NCBI GenBank assembly: GCA_002449765.1
Contig: DJXN01000002.1
Location: forward strand, 310,001 to 374,000
Reading direction: 5' to 3'
Origin: Fibrobacter sp. UBA7003
GTDB lineage: Bacteria > Fibrobacterota > Fibrobacteria > Fibrobacterales > Fibrobacteraceae
Length of the DNA stretch: 64,000 bases
The translations under genes were made by a program, and so were the position numbers. The notes beneath the pieces are model-generated. The model saw nothing but the letters and a program-made list of their open reading frames with translations, was not told the origin of the DNA and did no database searches. Of this stretch, positions 35,226 to 43,198 are shown piece by piece; the stretch's first letter is position 1, and every line of letters begins with the position of its first letter.

Positions 35226-37973
35226 ATGGAAACTCGTTACAATTCTAAAGATGTGGAAGCCCGATGGCATAAGACCTGGGCTGAGAATAACAGTTTTGCA
35301 CCCAGCGGAAAGGGCGAACCGTTTTCGGTCGTGATTCCGCCCCCGAACGTTACCGGCGCGCTCCATCTGGGACACGCGCTCAACGATACGCTCCAGGATA
35401 TTTTGGTACGCTACCGCCGTAAGACCGGCCGCGACACACTGTGGATTCCGGGTACGGACCACGCGGGCATTGCCACGCAGGCCGTGGTCGAAAAGCGCCT
35501 TTTCCAGGACGAACACAAGACCCGCCACGACATTGGCCGCGACGCGCTGGTGGAACGCATCTGGAAATGGAAGGACGAATACGAAGCCCGCATTACGAAG
35601 CAGCTCAAGAGCCTGGGCGTCAGCTGTGACTGGAGCCGCCAGCGCTTCACGCTGGACCCGGTCTGCGCGAAGGCCGTGCGCCACGCCTTCTTCAACCTGT
35701 TCAAGAAGGGCCTCATTTACCGCGGCAAGCGCCTGGTGAACTGGGATACCAAGCTCCAGACCGCCGTTGCCGACGACGAAATCTACTACGAACACGTGAA
35801 GGGCCACTTCTGGACGTTCAAGTATCCCCTGGCCGACGGTTCGGGATTTATCCCCGTTTCGACCACCCGTCCGGAAACGATCATGGGCGATACCGCCCTC
35901 GCCGTGCACCCCAACGACGAACGCTACGCGCAGTTCATCGGCAAGATGCTGAAGGTGCCCTTCGTTGACCGCGAAATCCCGGTGATTGCCGACGCCATCC
36001 TGGTGGACAAGGACTTCGGTACGGGTTCCGTGAAGGTGACGCCCGCACACGACCCCAACGACTATGCGACGGGCCTGCGTCACAAGCTCCCGATGATTAA
36101 CATCATGAACGATGACGGCAGCCTGAACGAGAACGCCGGCAAGTTCCAGGGTCTCAAGGGCCAGGCCGCCCGGGACGCCGTGGTGGCAGGTCTCGAAGAA
36201 CTCGGACTTTTGATCAAGGTGGAAGACCACGAAATGGACGTGGGTCACTCTGACCGTTCCAAGACTGTGATCGAGCCGTACCTCAGCGACCAGTGGTTCG
36301 TGAAGATGGACGTGCTCGCCGAAAACGCGATGAACGCCGTGAAGTCGGGCGAAATCAAGATTATCCCCGAACGCTACGCCAACAAGTATCTGGACTGGCT
36401 CGCCGAAAAGCGCGACTGGTGCATCAGCCGTCAGCTCTGGTGGGGCCACCGCATTCCTATCTGGCACACGGACGCTAGCGAAGACGAACTGAAGGCCGCA
36501 TTTGCCGGCCGCGACGACATCTACTTCTACAAGGCCGAAAACGGCGGCTACCTGGTGTGCAGCCAGGAAGAAGACCTGAAGTCTAACGCCGTGCCGGGTC
36601 ACGAACTCAAGCAGGAAGAGGACGTGCTCGACACGTGGTTCTCCAGTGGACTCTGGCCGCATTCTACCATGGGCTGGCCGGAAAACACCGACACGCTCAA
36701 GCGCTACTACCCCACCAGCGTGCTCGTGACGAGCCGCGACATCATTACGCTGTGGGTCGCCCGCATGGTGCTCTTCAGCCAGGAGAACATGGGCACGGTC
36801 CCGTTCCACACGGTGTACATCCACCCGAAGATTCTGGACGGCAATGGCCAGACCATGAGCAAGTCCAAGGGCAACGGCGTGGACCCGATGGATATCGAAG
36901 AGAAGTACGGTACCGACGCTCTACGCTTTGTGATGGCAAGCCTCTGCACCGACAACCAGGACGTGCGCCTGCCGGTGAAGAAGGAAAAGCAGCCGGATGG
37001 CCGCGAAATCAACACCAGCGAAAAGTTCGAAATCGGCCGTAACTTCAGCAACAAGCTGTGGAACGCCTGCCGCTTCCTTTACCCGCAGCTCGAACAGGCC
37101 GGCGCTCTCGCCGCCGAGCTCCCGATGGACAAGAGCTTGTTCGCACTCGAAGACAAGTGGATTCTTAGCCGCCTGCAGACGACCATCAAGGACGCCACCC
37201 GAATGCTCGAAGAATACCACTTCGCTGAACTCGCCGGGTTCCTGTACCGCTTCGTGTGGGACGACGTGTGCTCCAGCTATCTTGAAATCAAGAAGGCCGT
37301 GATCAACAGCGAAACGCTCACCGCCGAAAAGAAGAACGCGATGGCCATCCTCAGCTACGTGCTGAAGAACGTGCTTGACTTGCTCCACCCGGTGATGCCG
37401 TTCATTACCGAAGAACTCAACAGCATCCTGTTCCAGGGCAGCGAAATGGTGATCAGCCGCGCATGGCCCAAGGCCGACGAATCTCTCATCGACGCAAAGA
37501 TCGAAGCCGCATTCGACCAGGCATTCGCCGTGGTGGAAAGCGTGCGTGGCGTGCGTGGCCGCTACAACGTGAGCCCCGCCACCAAGCTCAGCGCCGTGGT
37601 GAGCGTGGACGACGCCGCGACGGAAGCAAGCGTGAAAGACTGCATGGCAATCATCACCGAACTTTCGGGTCTTTCTGACCTGAGTGTCGCCGTGAAGGCC
37701 GTGAAGCCGAAGTTCAGCGCCAGCGCCGTGGTTCCCGGTGGCGAACTCTACATCCCGCTGGAAGGCATCCTAGACCCGGCTGCAGAAATCGCCCGCCTCG
37801 AAAAAGAAATCGAGAAGGCCAAGGCATTCGCCGCTTCAATTGAACGCAAGCTCTCAAACGAAAAGTTCGTGAGCGGCGCTCCCGAAGCAGTCGTGAACGC
37901 CGAACGCACCAAGCTCGCAACGCAGATGGATATTATATCCAAAAATGAGGCGGCGCTGAAGGAACTGCGCTAA
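35226..37973 (+). CDS. valS: Valyl-tRNA synthetase
   Basis: 915 residues, the usual length. Class I motifs are present: PPPNVTGALHLGHAL (HIGH type), DTLWIPGTDHAGIATQ, the editing domain with STTRPETIMGDTALAVHP, and KMSKS as TMSKSKGNGVDP. The C-terminal coiled-coil arm (AAEIARLEKEIEKAKAFAAS) that grips tRNA is complete. It joins valine to tRNA-Val. The frame is open for 39 more codons upstream, but these run through palindromic DNA and the promoter element, so I start at METRYNSKD. Confidence 0.97.
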   Translation: METRYNSKDVEARWHKTWAENNSFAPSGKGEPFSVVIPPPNVTGALHLGHALNDTLQDILVRYRRKTGRDTLWIPGTDHAGIATQAVVEKRLFQDEHKTRHDIGRDALVERIWKWKDEYEARITKQLKSLGVSCDWSRQRFTLDPVCAKAVRHAFFNLFKKGLIYRGKRLVNWDTKLQTAVADDEIYYEHVKGHFWTFKYPLADGSGFIPVSTTRPETIMGDTALAVHPNDERYAQFIGKMLKVPFVDREIPVIADAILVDKDFGTGSVKVTPAHDPNDYATGLRHKLPMINIMNDDGSLNENAGKFQGLKGQAARDAVVAGLEELGLLIKVEDHEMDVGHSDRSKTVIEPYLSDQWFVKMDVLAENAMNAVKSGEIKIIPERYANKYLDWLAEKRDWCISRQLWWGHRIPIWHTDASEDELKAAFAGRDDIYFYKAENGGYLVCSQEEDLKSNAVPGHELKQEEDVLDTWFSSGLWPHSTMGWPENTDTLKRYYPTSVLVTSRDIITLWVARMVLFSQENMGTVPFHTVYIHPKILDGNGQTMSKSKGNGVDPMDIEEKYGTDALRFVMASLCTDNQDVRLPVKKEKQPDGREINTSEKFEIGRNFSNKLWNACRFLYPQLEQAGALAAELPMDKSLFALEDKWILSRLQTTIKDATRMLEEYHFAELAGFLYRFVWDDVCSSYLEIKKAVINSETLTAEKKNAMAILSYVLKNVLDLLHPVMPFITEELNSILFQGSEMVISRAWPKADESLIDAKIEAAFDQAFAVVESVRGVRGRYNVSPATKLSAVVSVDDAATEASVKDCMAIITELSGLSDLSVAVKAVKPKFSASAVVPGGELYIPLEGILDPAAEIARLEKEIEKAKAFAASIERKLSNEKFVSGAPEAVVNAERTKLATQMDIISKNEAALKELR

Positions 37974-38010
37974 CTCACGTCATTGCTCTGTGAGCCATGA
38001 CAGCGTCGGT

Positions 38011-38088
38011 TATCCAATGCATGAGCAAGCTCCTGCGCTGGATAACCTAGCATGTCATTGCGAGGCTCCGCAAGGAGCCGTGGCAATC
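38011..38088. repeat. Two adjacent palindromic repeats after valS
   Basis: GGTTATCCA pairs with TGGATAACC across about 20 bases (38012-38049). Next, ATTGC...GCAAT encloses GGCTCC-GCAA-GGAGCC (38058-38088). The second resembles the widespread ATTGCGAGG...GGCAAT type of dispersed bacterial repeat. Confidence 0.6.
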
Positions 38089-38095
38089 TATTTTA

Positions 38096-38126
38096 AAAGA
38101 GATGTTCAAAGAACATCTCTTTTTTC
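38096..38126 (+). terminator. Rho-independent terminator after valS
   Basis: AAAAGAGATGTTC (38096-38108), loop AAA, and GAACATCTCTTTT (38112-38124): 13 perfect pairs and a T run. Confidence 0.9.
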
Positions 38127-38154
38127 AAACATTCAACGCTATTGACATTCGTTT

Positions 38155-38532
38155 TTATTTATACAGTTGCAGGGGAAGTAGATTCCCAATAAGTTCGAAA
38201 TGCCTATCCAGCGAGAACAGTGTCAATCCATTCTGCAAGACATTTTGAGCAATCATCAAATCAGGCAAGCCGACCTTATTTATACCATGCTTCAGGTTTT
38301 CCGTCTGCATGTAGATAAGGCCGTTCCAATCAATCTGTATTGGAACCTTCGGTAGGAGGTTTAGCAGATTTTCAAGCTCTGTCTCGCCCCGTTTCCTTAT
38401 AGATGGGAGCAATTCGGCAAGAATGATGTCGTTAATGCAGATACTGCCGTTGTCAATCAGTTTTTTGAGAACTTCCTTGCTTTCGCCACCGCGAAAACCG
38501 TCGATCCATACGGAAGTATCAACGAGGGTCAT
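38155..38532 (-). CDS. vapC: VapC-like PIN-domain toxin
   Basis: 125 residues. The four acidic residues of the PIN ribonuclease site are visible: Asp5 (LVDTSVW), Glu40 (ILAELL), Asp91 (LPDLMIA) and Asp109 (SLDRHF). VapC toxins cut tRNA or rRNA and are held by an antitoxin. The ATG at 38532 lies inside the end of the upstream antitoxin gene (14-base overlap), the usual coupling. Starts further upstream would run deeper into the antitoxin. It opens the accessory island after valS. Confidence 0.88.
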   Translation of the reverse strand: MTLVDTSVWIDGFRGGESKEVLKKLIDNGSICINDIILAELLPSIRKRGETELENLLNLLPKVPIQIDWNGLIYMQTENLKHGINKVGLPDLMIAQNVLQNGLTLFSLDRHFELIGNLLPLQLYK

Positions 38533-38728
38533 TTCTACCTCGCAGGGCGTCGAGATCGATATCCAGGTCGGTGTTGCCAAGATACTTCTTCAAACCAGAA
38601 ATGTCGTGCGCTTTCTGTGACTTTTTTTCCATGAGAAGAAGACCTATTTTCCACTGGAGTTCTTCCAGTTGGGTATAGGGCAATCCTTCCACCTGCGATT
38701 CAAGTTCTGCAAAGGCTGTTTCCGACAT
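38519..38728 (-). CDS. VapB-like antitoxin
   Basis: 69 residues from the ATG at 38728 (METs upstream lie in an AT-rich leader without a ribosome site; AGAGAGG precedes this one). The sequence has a helical middle (LEELQWKIGLLLMEKKSQKAHDISGLKKYLG) and an acidic C-terminus that would fill the toxin site. No clear DNA-binding ribbon or AbrB fold is recognised, so the antitoxin class is open. Role follows from overlap with the PIN toxin gene. Confidence 0.75.
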   Translation of the reverse strand: MSETAFAELESQVEGLPYTQLEELQWKIGLLLMEKKSQKAHDISGLKKYLGNTDLDIDLDALRGRNDPR

Positions 38729-38892
38729 GTTTGGACCTCTCTTGGGTTTAATATACATTATTTGCCCCAAATTTGCCAATACCATTCCAAGTTGGAGTGC
38801 AGATTTGTCTTTACAAAATAGCATAAATCTACTTTTAAAAAAAAACGAACTAGCTGATAATCTCGATTGTTAGGCGGAAGTGGTTACAAAGG

Positions 38893-39156
38893 CTATTCCT
38901 CCAGCATGGAGGCAACGGCATCTGCCGCCGTTGCATAAGAGCCATGGAGATTTTTGCGAGTACGGCTATCGCTAATAGCCTTTTCTAGAGACAAGTCTTC
39001 GGGGGCATGGCGAACATCAAAAGGAATACCGTTATGTTCGATGGCAAAAGTCAAGAAAATACGGATAGCCGTAGAGGTATCCATACCGAGAGACTGGAAC
39101 AAGTCGTCCGACTTCTTTTTCAGGTCATCATCAACTCTCATCTGCAACGTAGCCAT
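38893..39156 (-). CDS. Orphan RelB/DinJ-family antitoxin
   Basis: 87 residues. The N-terminus MATLQMRVDDDLKKKSDDLFQSLGMDTSTAIRIFLT is the ribbon-helix-helix DNA-binding part of RelB/DinJ antitoxins, and HNGIPFDV is the family's typical turn. In complete modules a RelE or YafQ toxin gene follows directly. Here the next 160 bases downstream hold no frame for one; the next gene is the VapB-like antitoxin. It may be a remnant, or an antitoxin acting on a distant toxin. GGAG lies in the leader (AAAGGAGTCTAATTATG). Confidence 0.82.
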   Translation of the reverse strand: MATLQMRVDDDLKKKSDDLFQSLGMDTSTAIRIFLTFAIEHNGIPFDVRHAPEDLSLEKAISDSRTRKNLHGSYATAADAVASMLEE

Positions 39157-39567
39157 AATTAGACTCCTTTCCCCCTAAATATACACTATTTTCAACTACA
39201 AGTCAATAAAACACAAAGAAAATGTATTGACAAATCACTACACATTCAGTCAAATCACGTTTTTTAGCCATTTTTCAGCCCTTACGCAGCCTTCTTTCAC
39301 TTTTTTAGTTATTTTTATGATGACATAGTTTTAGAGTTCGCTCTTATTCTGGACCTGAAAAACGACCAAAATTTCAACCATCCGAGAATAAGGCAGACAC
39401 TCACACCCCAATGGTGTGGGTCGTTTGTGCTTATCGGATGGACGGTTTCTTGGTCGTTACCTCAGGTCAATAAGTGCTTACGATTCCGCACTTTTTCTTT
39501 TTTGGAAATGCAAATCGTCGGCACATGAGGTAAGACGAGCTCCGAGTTTTTAACAACGGAGCAACCG
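39157..39567. other. Long non-coding region before the channel operon
   Basis: 411 bases without a gene. It is AT-rich at 39180-39330, then holds the nested stem-loop described separately (39352-39468) and ends with the start region of the lipoprotein gene, where GGAG lies seven bases before the ATG. A second weak inverted pair (GACGAGCTCCGAG... with CAACGGAG) is not convincing. Confidence 0.5.
39352..39468. ncRNA. Nested stem-loop element, possible structured RNA or mobile hairpin
   Basis: Four stacked helices fold on one axis: GACCTGA/TCAGGTC (39352-39358 with 39462-39468), AACGACCAA/TTGGTCGTT (39361-39369 with 39450-39458), CCATCCGA/TCGGATGG with ATAAG/CTTAT inside (39378-39392 with 39430-39441), and CACACC/GGTGTG closing the loop CCAAT (39402-39407 with 39413-39418). 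So many matched arms cannot be chance. It stands 100 bases before the lipoprotein gene. Whether it acts as RNA (either strand) or as folded single-stranded DNA is open. Confidence 0.5.
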
Positions 39568-40839
39568 ATGAAAAAAAACAGTACATTTCTTTTCCTAAAG
39601 ACCGTTATCGCTACAGGATTGTGCGGCATTCTCATTAGCGGTTGTTCCAAAGTTGATCAGGTAAAAGAAGGCAAATTCCATGCATATTCGACGACCACTA
39701 TAGGTAAAGCATTCGACGCGTCTTTTGGCAATGTCAAATGGACGGAAAACACAACATCTAAGGGACAAGATTTTGTCGAATTTAAAGGCGATGTTGATAT
39801 TGATTTCCTTGAATTGTTAGCCACCGCTATCGTTGATGATGTCGGCAATGATCTAGCAAATCCAATGGCAGCCACAAATGCGATGGATGCTTGTTTTGGG
39901 AAATCATACGCTCAACAATATAGAAAAGAGATATGGAAAGCTCTCATATCTGCGACAATTGGATCTTTTGGGCTGATAGCTCTCGACGGAGATATAGGAA
40001 ACAAGATTAAGGCAGGAACTATAGCGGACTTCGTTTCTGCATTGGCAAATAAATCCAATCGACTAACGGTCCAATTTGTTTTTACGGATAGCGACAATTC
40101 CGATTTTGAATTGGGTTATTATGGATTCGAAGGCGAAGAATGGTCAAATTGCAATATTCAAGAACTCGTAGATACAGAGGACTTTCTCGATTTTGTTTAT
40201 TCAAATCACACATACAAAGTCTTTGATTTCAAAAAAATAGCCAAAGAAATCGTTGATCAAGCGGAATCCGCAAATCAACTGCCGGACACTCTGCTTAAAG
40301 AAAAAATTTCAAGCTACTCAAAAACAAAAGGGGTTTTAATAGCCAATACGGTAAACAGCGACCCTAGAGTTCTAAAAAGAAAAGACGAAATTGCAAAAGC
40401 CGCTGCAGAGCAAAAACGTCTTGAGGAGGAAGAAGCAAAGTGCAAAGCCGAAGAAGAAGAAACATTGCGCTTAGCCGAGGAAGAAAAACGAAGGCAAAAT
40501 GCCATGAAAGAAATCCTTCCAGCAATGAAAATATACAAACAAAAAATGGATGCGTACAAAGCAAACTGCCCCAACGGATGTGATGAATATCCTTATTGGG
40601 CGGTCATTGATTTCAAGCCTCCAAAATCTGAATACTTCGTATTCCGAGATGGCACTGAAATGGGAGGCTTTGATTGGCAACTTGGATTAGAGGCAAAAGA
40701 AGACATTCTTGGCATCACCTGCCATTGGACAATAAGATGTCTCAATACAGAAAAATGTGAATGCAACATTTCTGATGATTGCAAAAACATCACACCAAAT
40801 TTAAAATCAATCTGCGACATTGAATACGATGATTTCTAA
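39568..40839 (+). CDS. AT-rich lipoprotein with coiled-coil middle, first gene of the channel operon
   Basis: 423 residues. Lipoprotein signal with lipobox LISGC at about residues 22-26. The part after it (YSTTTIGKAFDASFGNVKWTE, DFVEFKG) resembles a motif that I recall from small enterobacterial lipoproteins (TxGxAxD...KW...VxFxG), though that is only a recollection. Residues about 275-315 form a highly charged Glu/Lys/Arg/Ala coiled coil, and the C-terminal 90 residues hold ten Cys, perhaps in disulfides. Codon choice is AT-rich, unlike the genes around the island. The next gene starts 19 bases later, so they form one operon with the ion channel. Confidence 0.7.
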   Translation: MKKNSTFLFLKTVIATGLCGILISGCSKVDQVKEGKFHAYSTTTIGKAFDASFGNVKWTENTTSKGQDFVEFKGDVDIDFLELLATAIVDDVGNDLANPMAATNAMDACFGKSYAQQYRKEIWKALISATIGSFGLIALDGDIGNKIKAGTIADFVSALANKSNRLTVQFVFTDSDNSDFELGYYGFEGEEWSNCNIQELVDTEDFLDFVYSNHTYKVFDFKKIAKEIVDQAESANQLPDTLLKEKISSYSKTKGVLIANTVNSDPRVLKRKDEIAKAAAEQKRLEEEEAKCKAEEEETLRLAEEEKRRQNAMKEILPAMKIYKQKMDAYKANCPNGCDEYPYWAVIDFKPPKSEYFVFRDGTEMGGFDWQLGLEAKEDILGITCHWTIRCLNTEKCECNISDDCKNITPNLKSICDIEYDDF

Positions 40840-40858
40840 CCAATCATAGGAGAAAAAT

Positions 40859-41653
40859 ATGACTGACATCGAAAATTTCTCATACAAAACAACCGAGCCA
40901 TCATTCTTTTCTAAACTAAAAGGCTTGTATTGGCTCACTCCCAAATCAAGACGATTGAAAGAAATAAAATTTGAAGATGAAAAAATCTTCATTTCTGTCA
41001 TGTCCGGACAGGAACTATGCGCTCCTATCAAGGAATGTTCTTTCAAATATGGAATAGACAAAGCGGACAGAATAGAAGTATACGTAACGACGCAAGATAA
41101 AAAAATCCATTTTACAGAAATTCCAGGAACTTTGGATGATGACGCTTGGGAGAACATTCGCTCATTCATCATAGAGGATTGCGACGCAAACGAGCTCACC
41201 TCAGCTAAAGTTCTTTCTGTACTCGAACATGTAAAAAATGCCATAGACGACCCATTAGGAACCGTCATTGATATAACAACAGACATTTTTTCAAAGAGTG
41301 GATCCATAAAAAAGAAGATTATCGCCGGTTTATGCGCTATTTTAATCGCTTCTGGATGCATATATTATTTTATGCGCAGCGACACGGAAGAAAACGAGCA
41401 GTTATCCTGCAAACTTGTGACAGAAATTTTGCAAGAAAATGGAGATGGAGGCAAATGCGAAAAAATAGAATTAGGGAATGCTATTCATTATGGCGACAGT
41501 ACAATTTTCAACAACGCCAAAGCCTACCTAGACAACGAGAATGAAATTAATGTTATCGTGACAATTTACGAAAATACGGTTTACGTCGACATCCCTGGCA
41601 ACAATAACGAAGCAGATGATGAAGAGGAAGACGATGAGGACGACGTTGAATAA
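40859..41653 (+). CDS. Bitopic membrane protein with acidic tail, partner gene of the ion channel
   Basis: 264 residues. Residues 1-155 are soluble and beta-rich (KIFISVMSGQELCAPIKECSF, RIEVYVTTQDKKIHFTEIP), then one membrane segment (about 157-177, IIAGLCAILIASGCIYYFM), then an outer domain of about 70 residues with two Cys and a very acidic end (EADDEEEDDEDDVE). The GA-rich codons of that tail contain GAGGAAG, the likely ribosome site of the channel gene, whose ATG overlaps the last 20 bases. GGAG precedes this ATG. No known family. It could bind or tune the channel. Confidence 0.65.
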   Translation: MTDIENFSYKTTEPSFFSKLKGLYWLTPKSRRLKEIKFEDEKIFISVMSGQELCAPIKECSFKYGIDKADRIEVYVTTQDKKIHFTEIPGTLDDDAWENIRSFIIEDCDANELTSAKVLSVLEHVKNAIDDPLGTVIDITTDIFSKSGSIKKKIIAGLCAILIASGCIYYFMRSDTEENEQLSCKLVTEILQENGDGGKCEKIELGNAIHYGDSTIFNNAKAYLDNENEINVIVTIYENTVYVDIPGNNNEADDEEEDDEDDVE

Positions 41654-42434
41654 TTTCCTTCAATCCTCTAAGTTTTCTAATTTCATAATTATTGTAGTCC
41701 TAGTCAATTCGGCTGTTCTAGGGCTACAAACATCTCCTTCTATTACAGAACACTTTGGCTATCTTTTAAACATCCTGGACAAAGTTTGTTTATACATCTT
41801 TGTTTTAGAAGCCATACTAAAAATTTCATCATTTCGGCTAAATTATTTCAAGGATGGATGGAATTGGTTTGATTTCTTAATTGTAGTATTTTCACTCTTA
41901 GCTGATTTCCCTGCCTTATCTTCACTTCGCGTTCTAAGAATCATCCGTGTATTCAGAGCTTTTAAACTTATTAGTGGGATGAAGCCTCTTCAAACAATCG
42001 TTTCTGTTATAGGAAAGTCTATTCCCAGTATATCATGGACAATTTTGTTATTGTTAATCATTTACTATGTCTTCGCAATAATAGGAACAACTCTCTTTGG
42101 AGAAAATTTTCCCGCATGGTTTGGTTCCATTGGAAAATCAATGTATTCCTTATTCCAAATAATGACATTGGAATCATGGTCTATGGGGATCAGCCGACCC
42201 GTCATGGAAGTATATCCTTATGCTTGGGCATTTTTCATCCCATTTATACTCATAACATCATTCGTTGTTCTGAATGTTCTCGTGGGAATTGTCGTCAATT
42301 CCTTTGGGGAAACGACATCATCAGAACCGCAAAGTACAACAAAAGAAAAAGATTTTCTAAATGAAGTAGAAGCAATCAAGCAACACCTTAACAATTTGGA
42401 GACCTTGATTGAGAAAAAAGAACAACAATTGTAG
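41634..42434 (+). CDS. Bacterial voltage-gated sodium-type channel (NaChBac-like)
   Basis: 266 residues with a six-segment channel layout: S1 about 15-33, S2 44-66, S3 76-92, S4 97-113, S5 128-154, pore, S6 195-224. S4 has Arg99, Arg102, Arg105, Arg108 and Lys111 at every third place, the voltage sensor. The filter is TLESWSM (178-184), almost the TLESWAS of NaChBac, which selects Na+. A C-terminal helix (236-266) probably forms the four-chain coiled coil. The start at 41634 is preferred to 41616 because GAGGAAG lies three bases ahead. AT-rich like the other two genes of the operon. Confidence 0.9.
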   Translation: MRTTLNNFLQSSKFSNFIIIVVLVNSAVLGLQTSPSITEHFGYLLNILDKVCLYIFVLEAILKISSFRLNYFKDGWNWFDFLIVVFSLLADFPALSSLRVLRIIRVFRAFKLISGMKPLQTIVSVIGKSIPSISWTILLLLIIYYVFAIIGTTLFGENFPAWFGSIGKSMYSLFQIMTLESWSMGISRPVMEVYPYAWAFFIPFILITSFVVLNVLVGIVVNSFGETTSSEPQSTTKEKDFLNEVEAIKQHLNNLETLIEKKEQQL

Positions 42435-42467
42435 TCGGGATAATCTACACGAACGAGAATCCATTTT

Positions 42468-42500
42468 AAAGAGGTGTTCCTAACGGAGCACCTCTTTTTT
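42468..42500 (+). terminator. Terminator of the channel operon
   Basis: AAAGAGGTG (42468-42476) with CACCTCTTT (42489-42497), extended inward by further pairs, and a T run to 42500. Confidence 0.85.
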
Positions 42501-42514
42501 GATTTATCCACCTT

Positions 42515-43036
42515 TTAGAACTCGGCTACGATACCGAGACCGACAGGGAAAAACGGCTTGTCGTTATCAAGCGTTCCATACTCAGCATCGAAATGAGTAT
42601 AATAGCCGCCATTGCCGGCATAGAACTCAAAGCCCATTTCAAAGTAGGCTCCAAAATGGTTCAGGAACATGTGCTGGTACCCCAAGCCAAAAACCAGTCG
42701 CCAATAATTGATGTCCCTCGTATGCTCGATGAGTTCAGAATTTTCCGAACCCACATTCGTTATCGTAAAGCCGTTCATTTCACCGGTTATCCATTCCGAA
42801 GAATGGTATACATACGGGCCCGTCAAGCCCGTAAAGCGGTAGGCAATCCCGATTCCTCCCATAAAATCGTAGTCGGAGTTGTAGGCAGCCAAATGAACGT
42901 TAGCGGAGAGATGTCCGTCCAGCATGGTGTACCCGACACCGACCATCCCCTGAGACGGCCCGAAACCGAGAGAAACACCTATCTGGGCAAAACTAGCCCC
43001 GACAAAAAGACAAAGTATTAAGAGAACCTTCTTCAT
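42515..43036 (-). CDS. Small outer-membrane beta-barrel protein
   Basis: 173 residues. Signal peptide MKKVLLILCLFVGASFA, then repeating aromatic and hydrophobic strands (GVSLGFGPSQGMVGVGYTML, GGIGIAYRFTG, FGLGYQHMFLNHFGAYFEMGFEF) and a C-terminal Phe (GLGIVAEF), which fits an eight-strand barrel such as OmpW or OmpX. AGGAGG six bases before the ATG. No close family recognised. Convergent with the channel operon and divergent from the next secreted protein. Confidence 0.7.
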   Translation of the reverse strand: MKKVLLILCLFVGASFAQIGVSLGFGPSQGMVGVGYTMLDGHLSANVHLAAYNSDYDFMGGIGIAYRFTGLTGPYVYHSSEWITGEMNGFTITNVGSENSELIEHTRDINYWRLVFGLGYQHMFLNHFGAYFEMGFEFYAGNGGYYTHFDAEYGTLDNDKPFFPVGLGIVAEF

Positions 43037-43198
43037 GTATAACCTCCTATTTTATACTAGAACGTTTTTACAACAAAATAACTATTTATTTTCAAAAAAA
43101 GACGCCCCTAATCACCCCAAAATCACATTCCGTCAGAAAATTTCAACAATCCCTCCTTTTTTTATTATTATTAAATCATCAAGTTAGGAGAACAAATT

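Noticed and set aside
35091..36824. 577-codon minus-strand frame over valS
   Set aside because: Shadow of valS; valS motifs are unmistakable.
39352..39468. Retron non-coding RNA or integron attC site
   Set aside because: No reverse transcriptase or integrase nearby and no GTTRRRY core at the ends.
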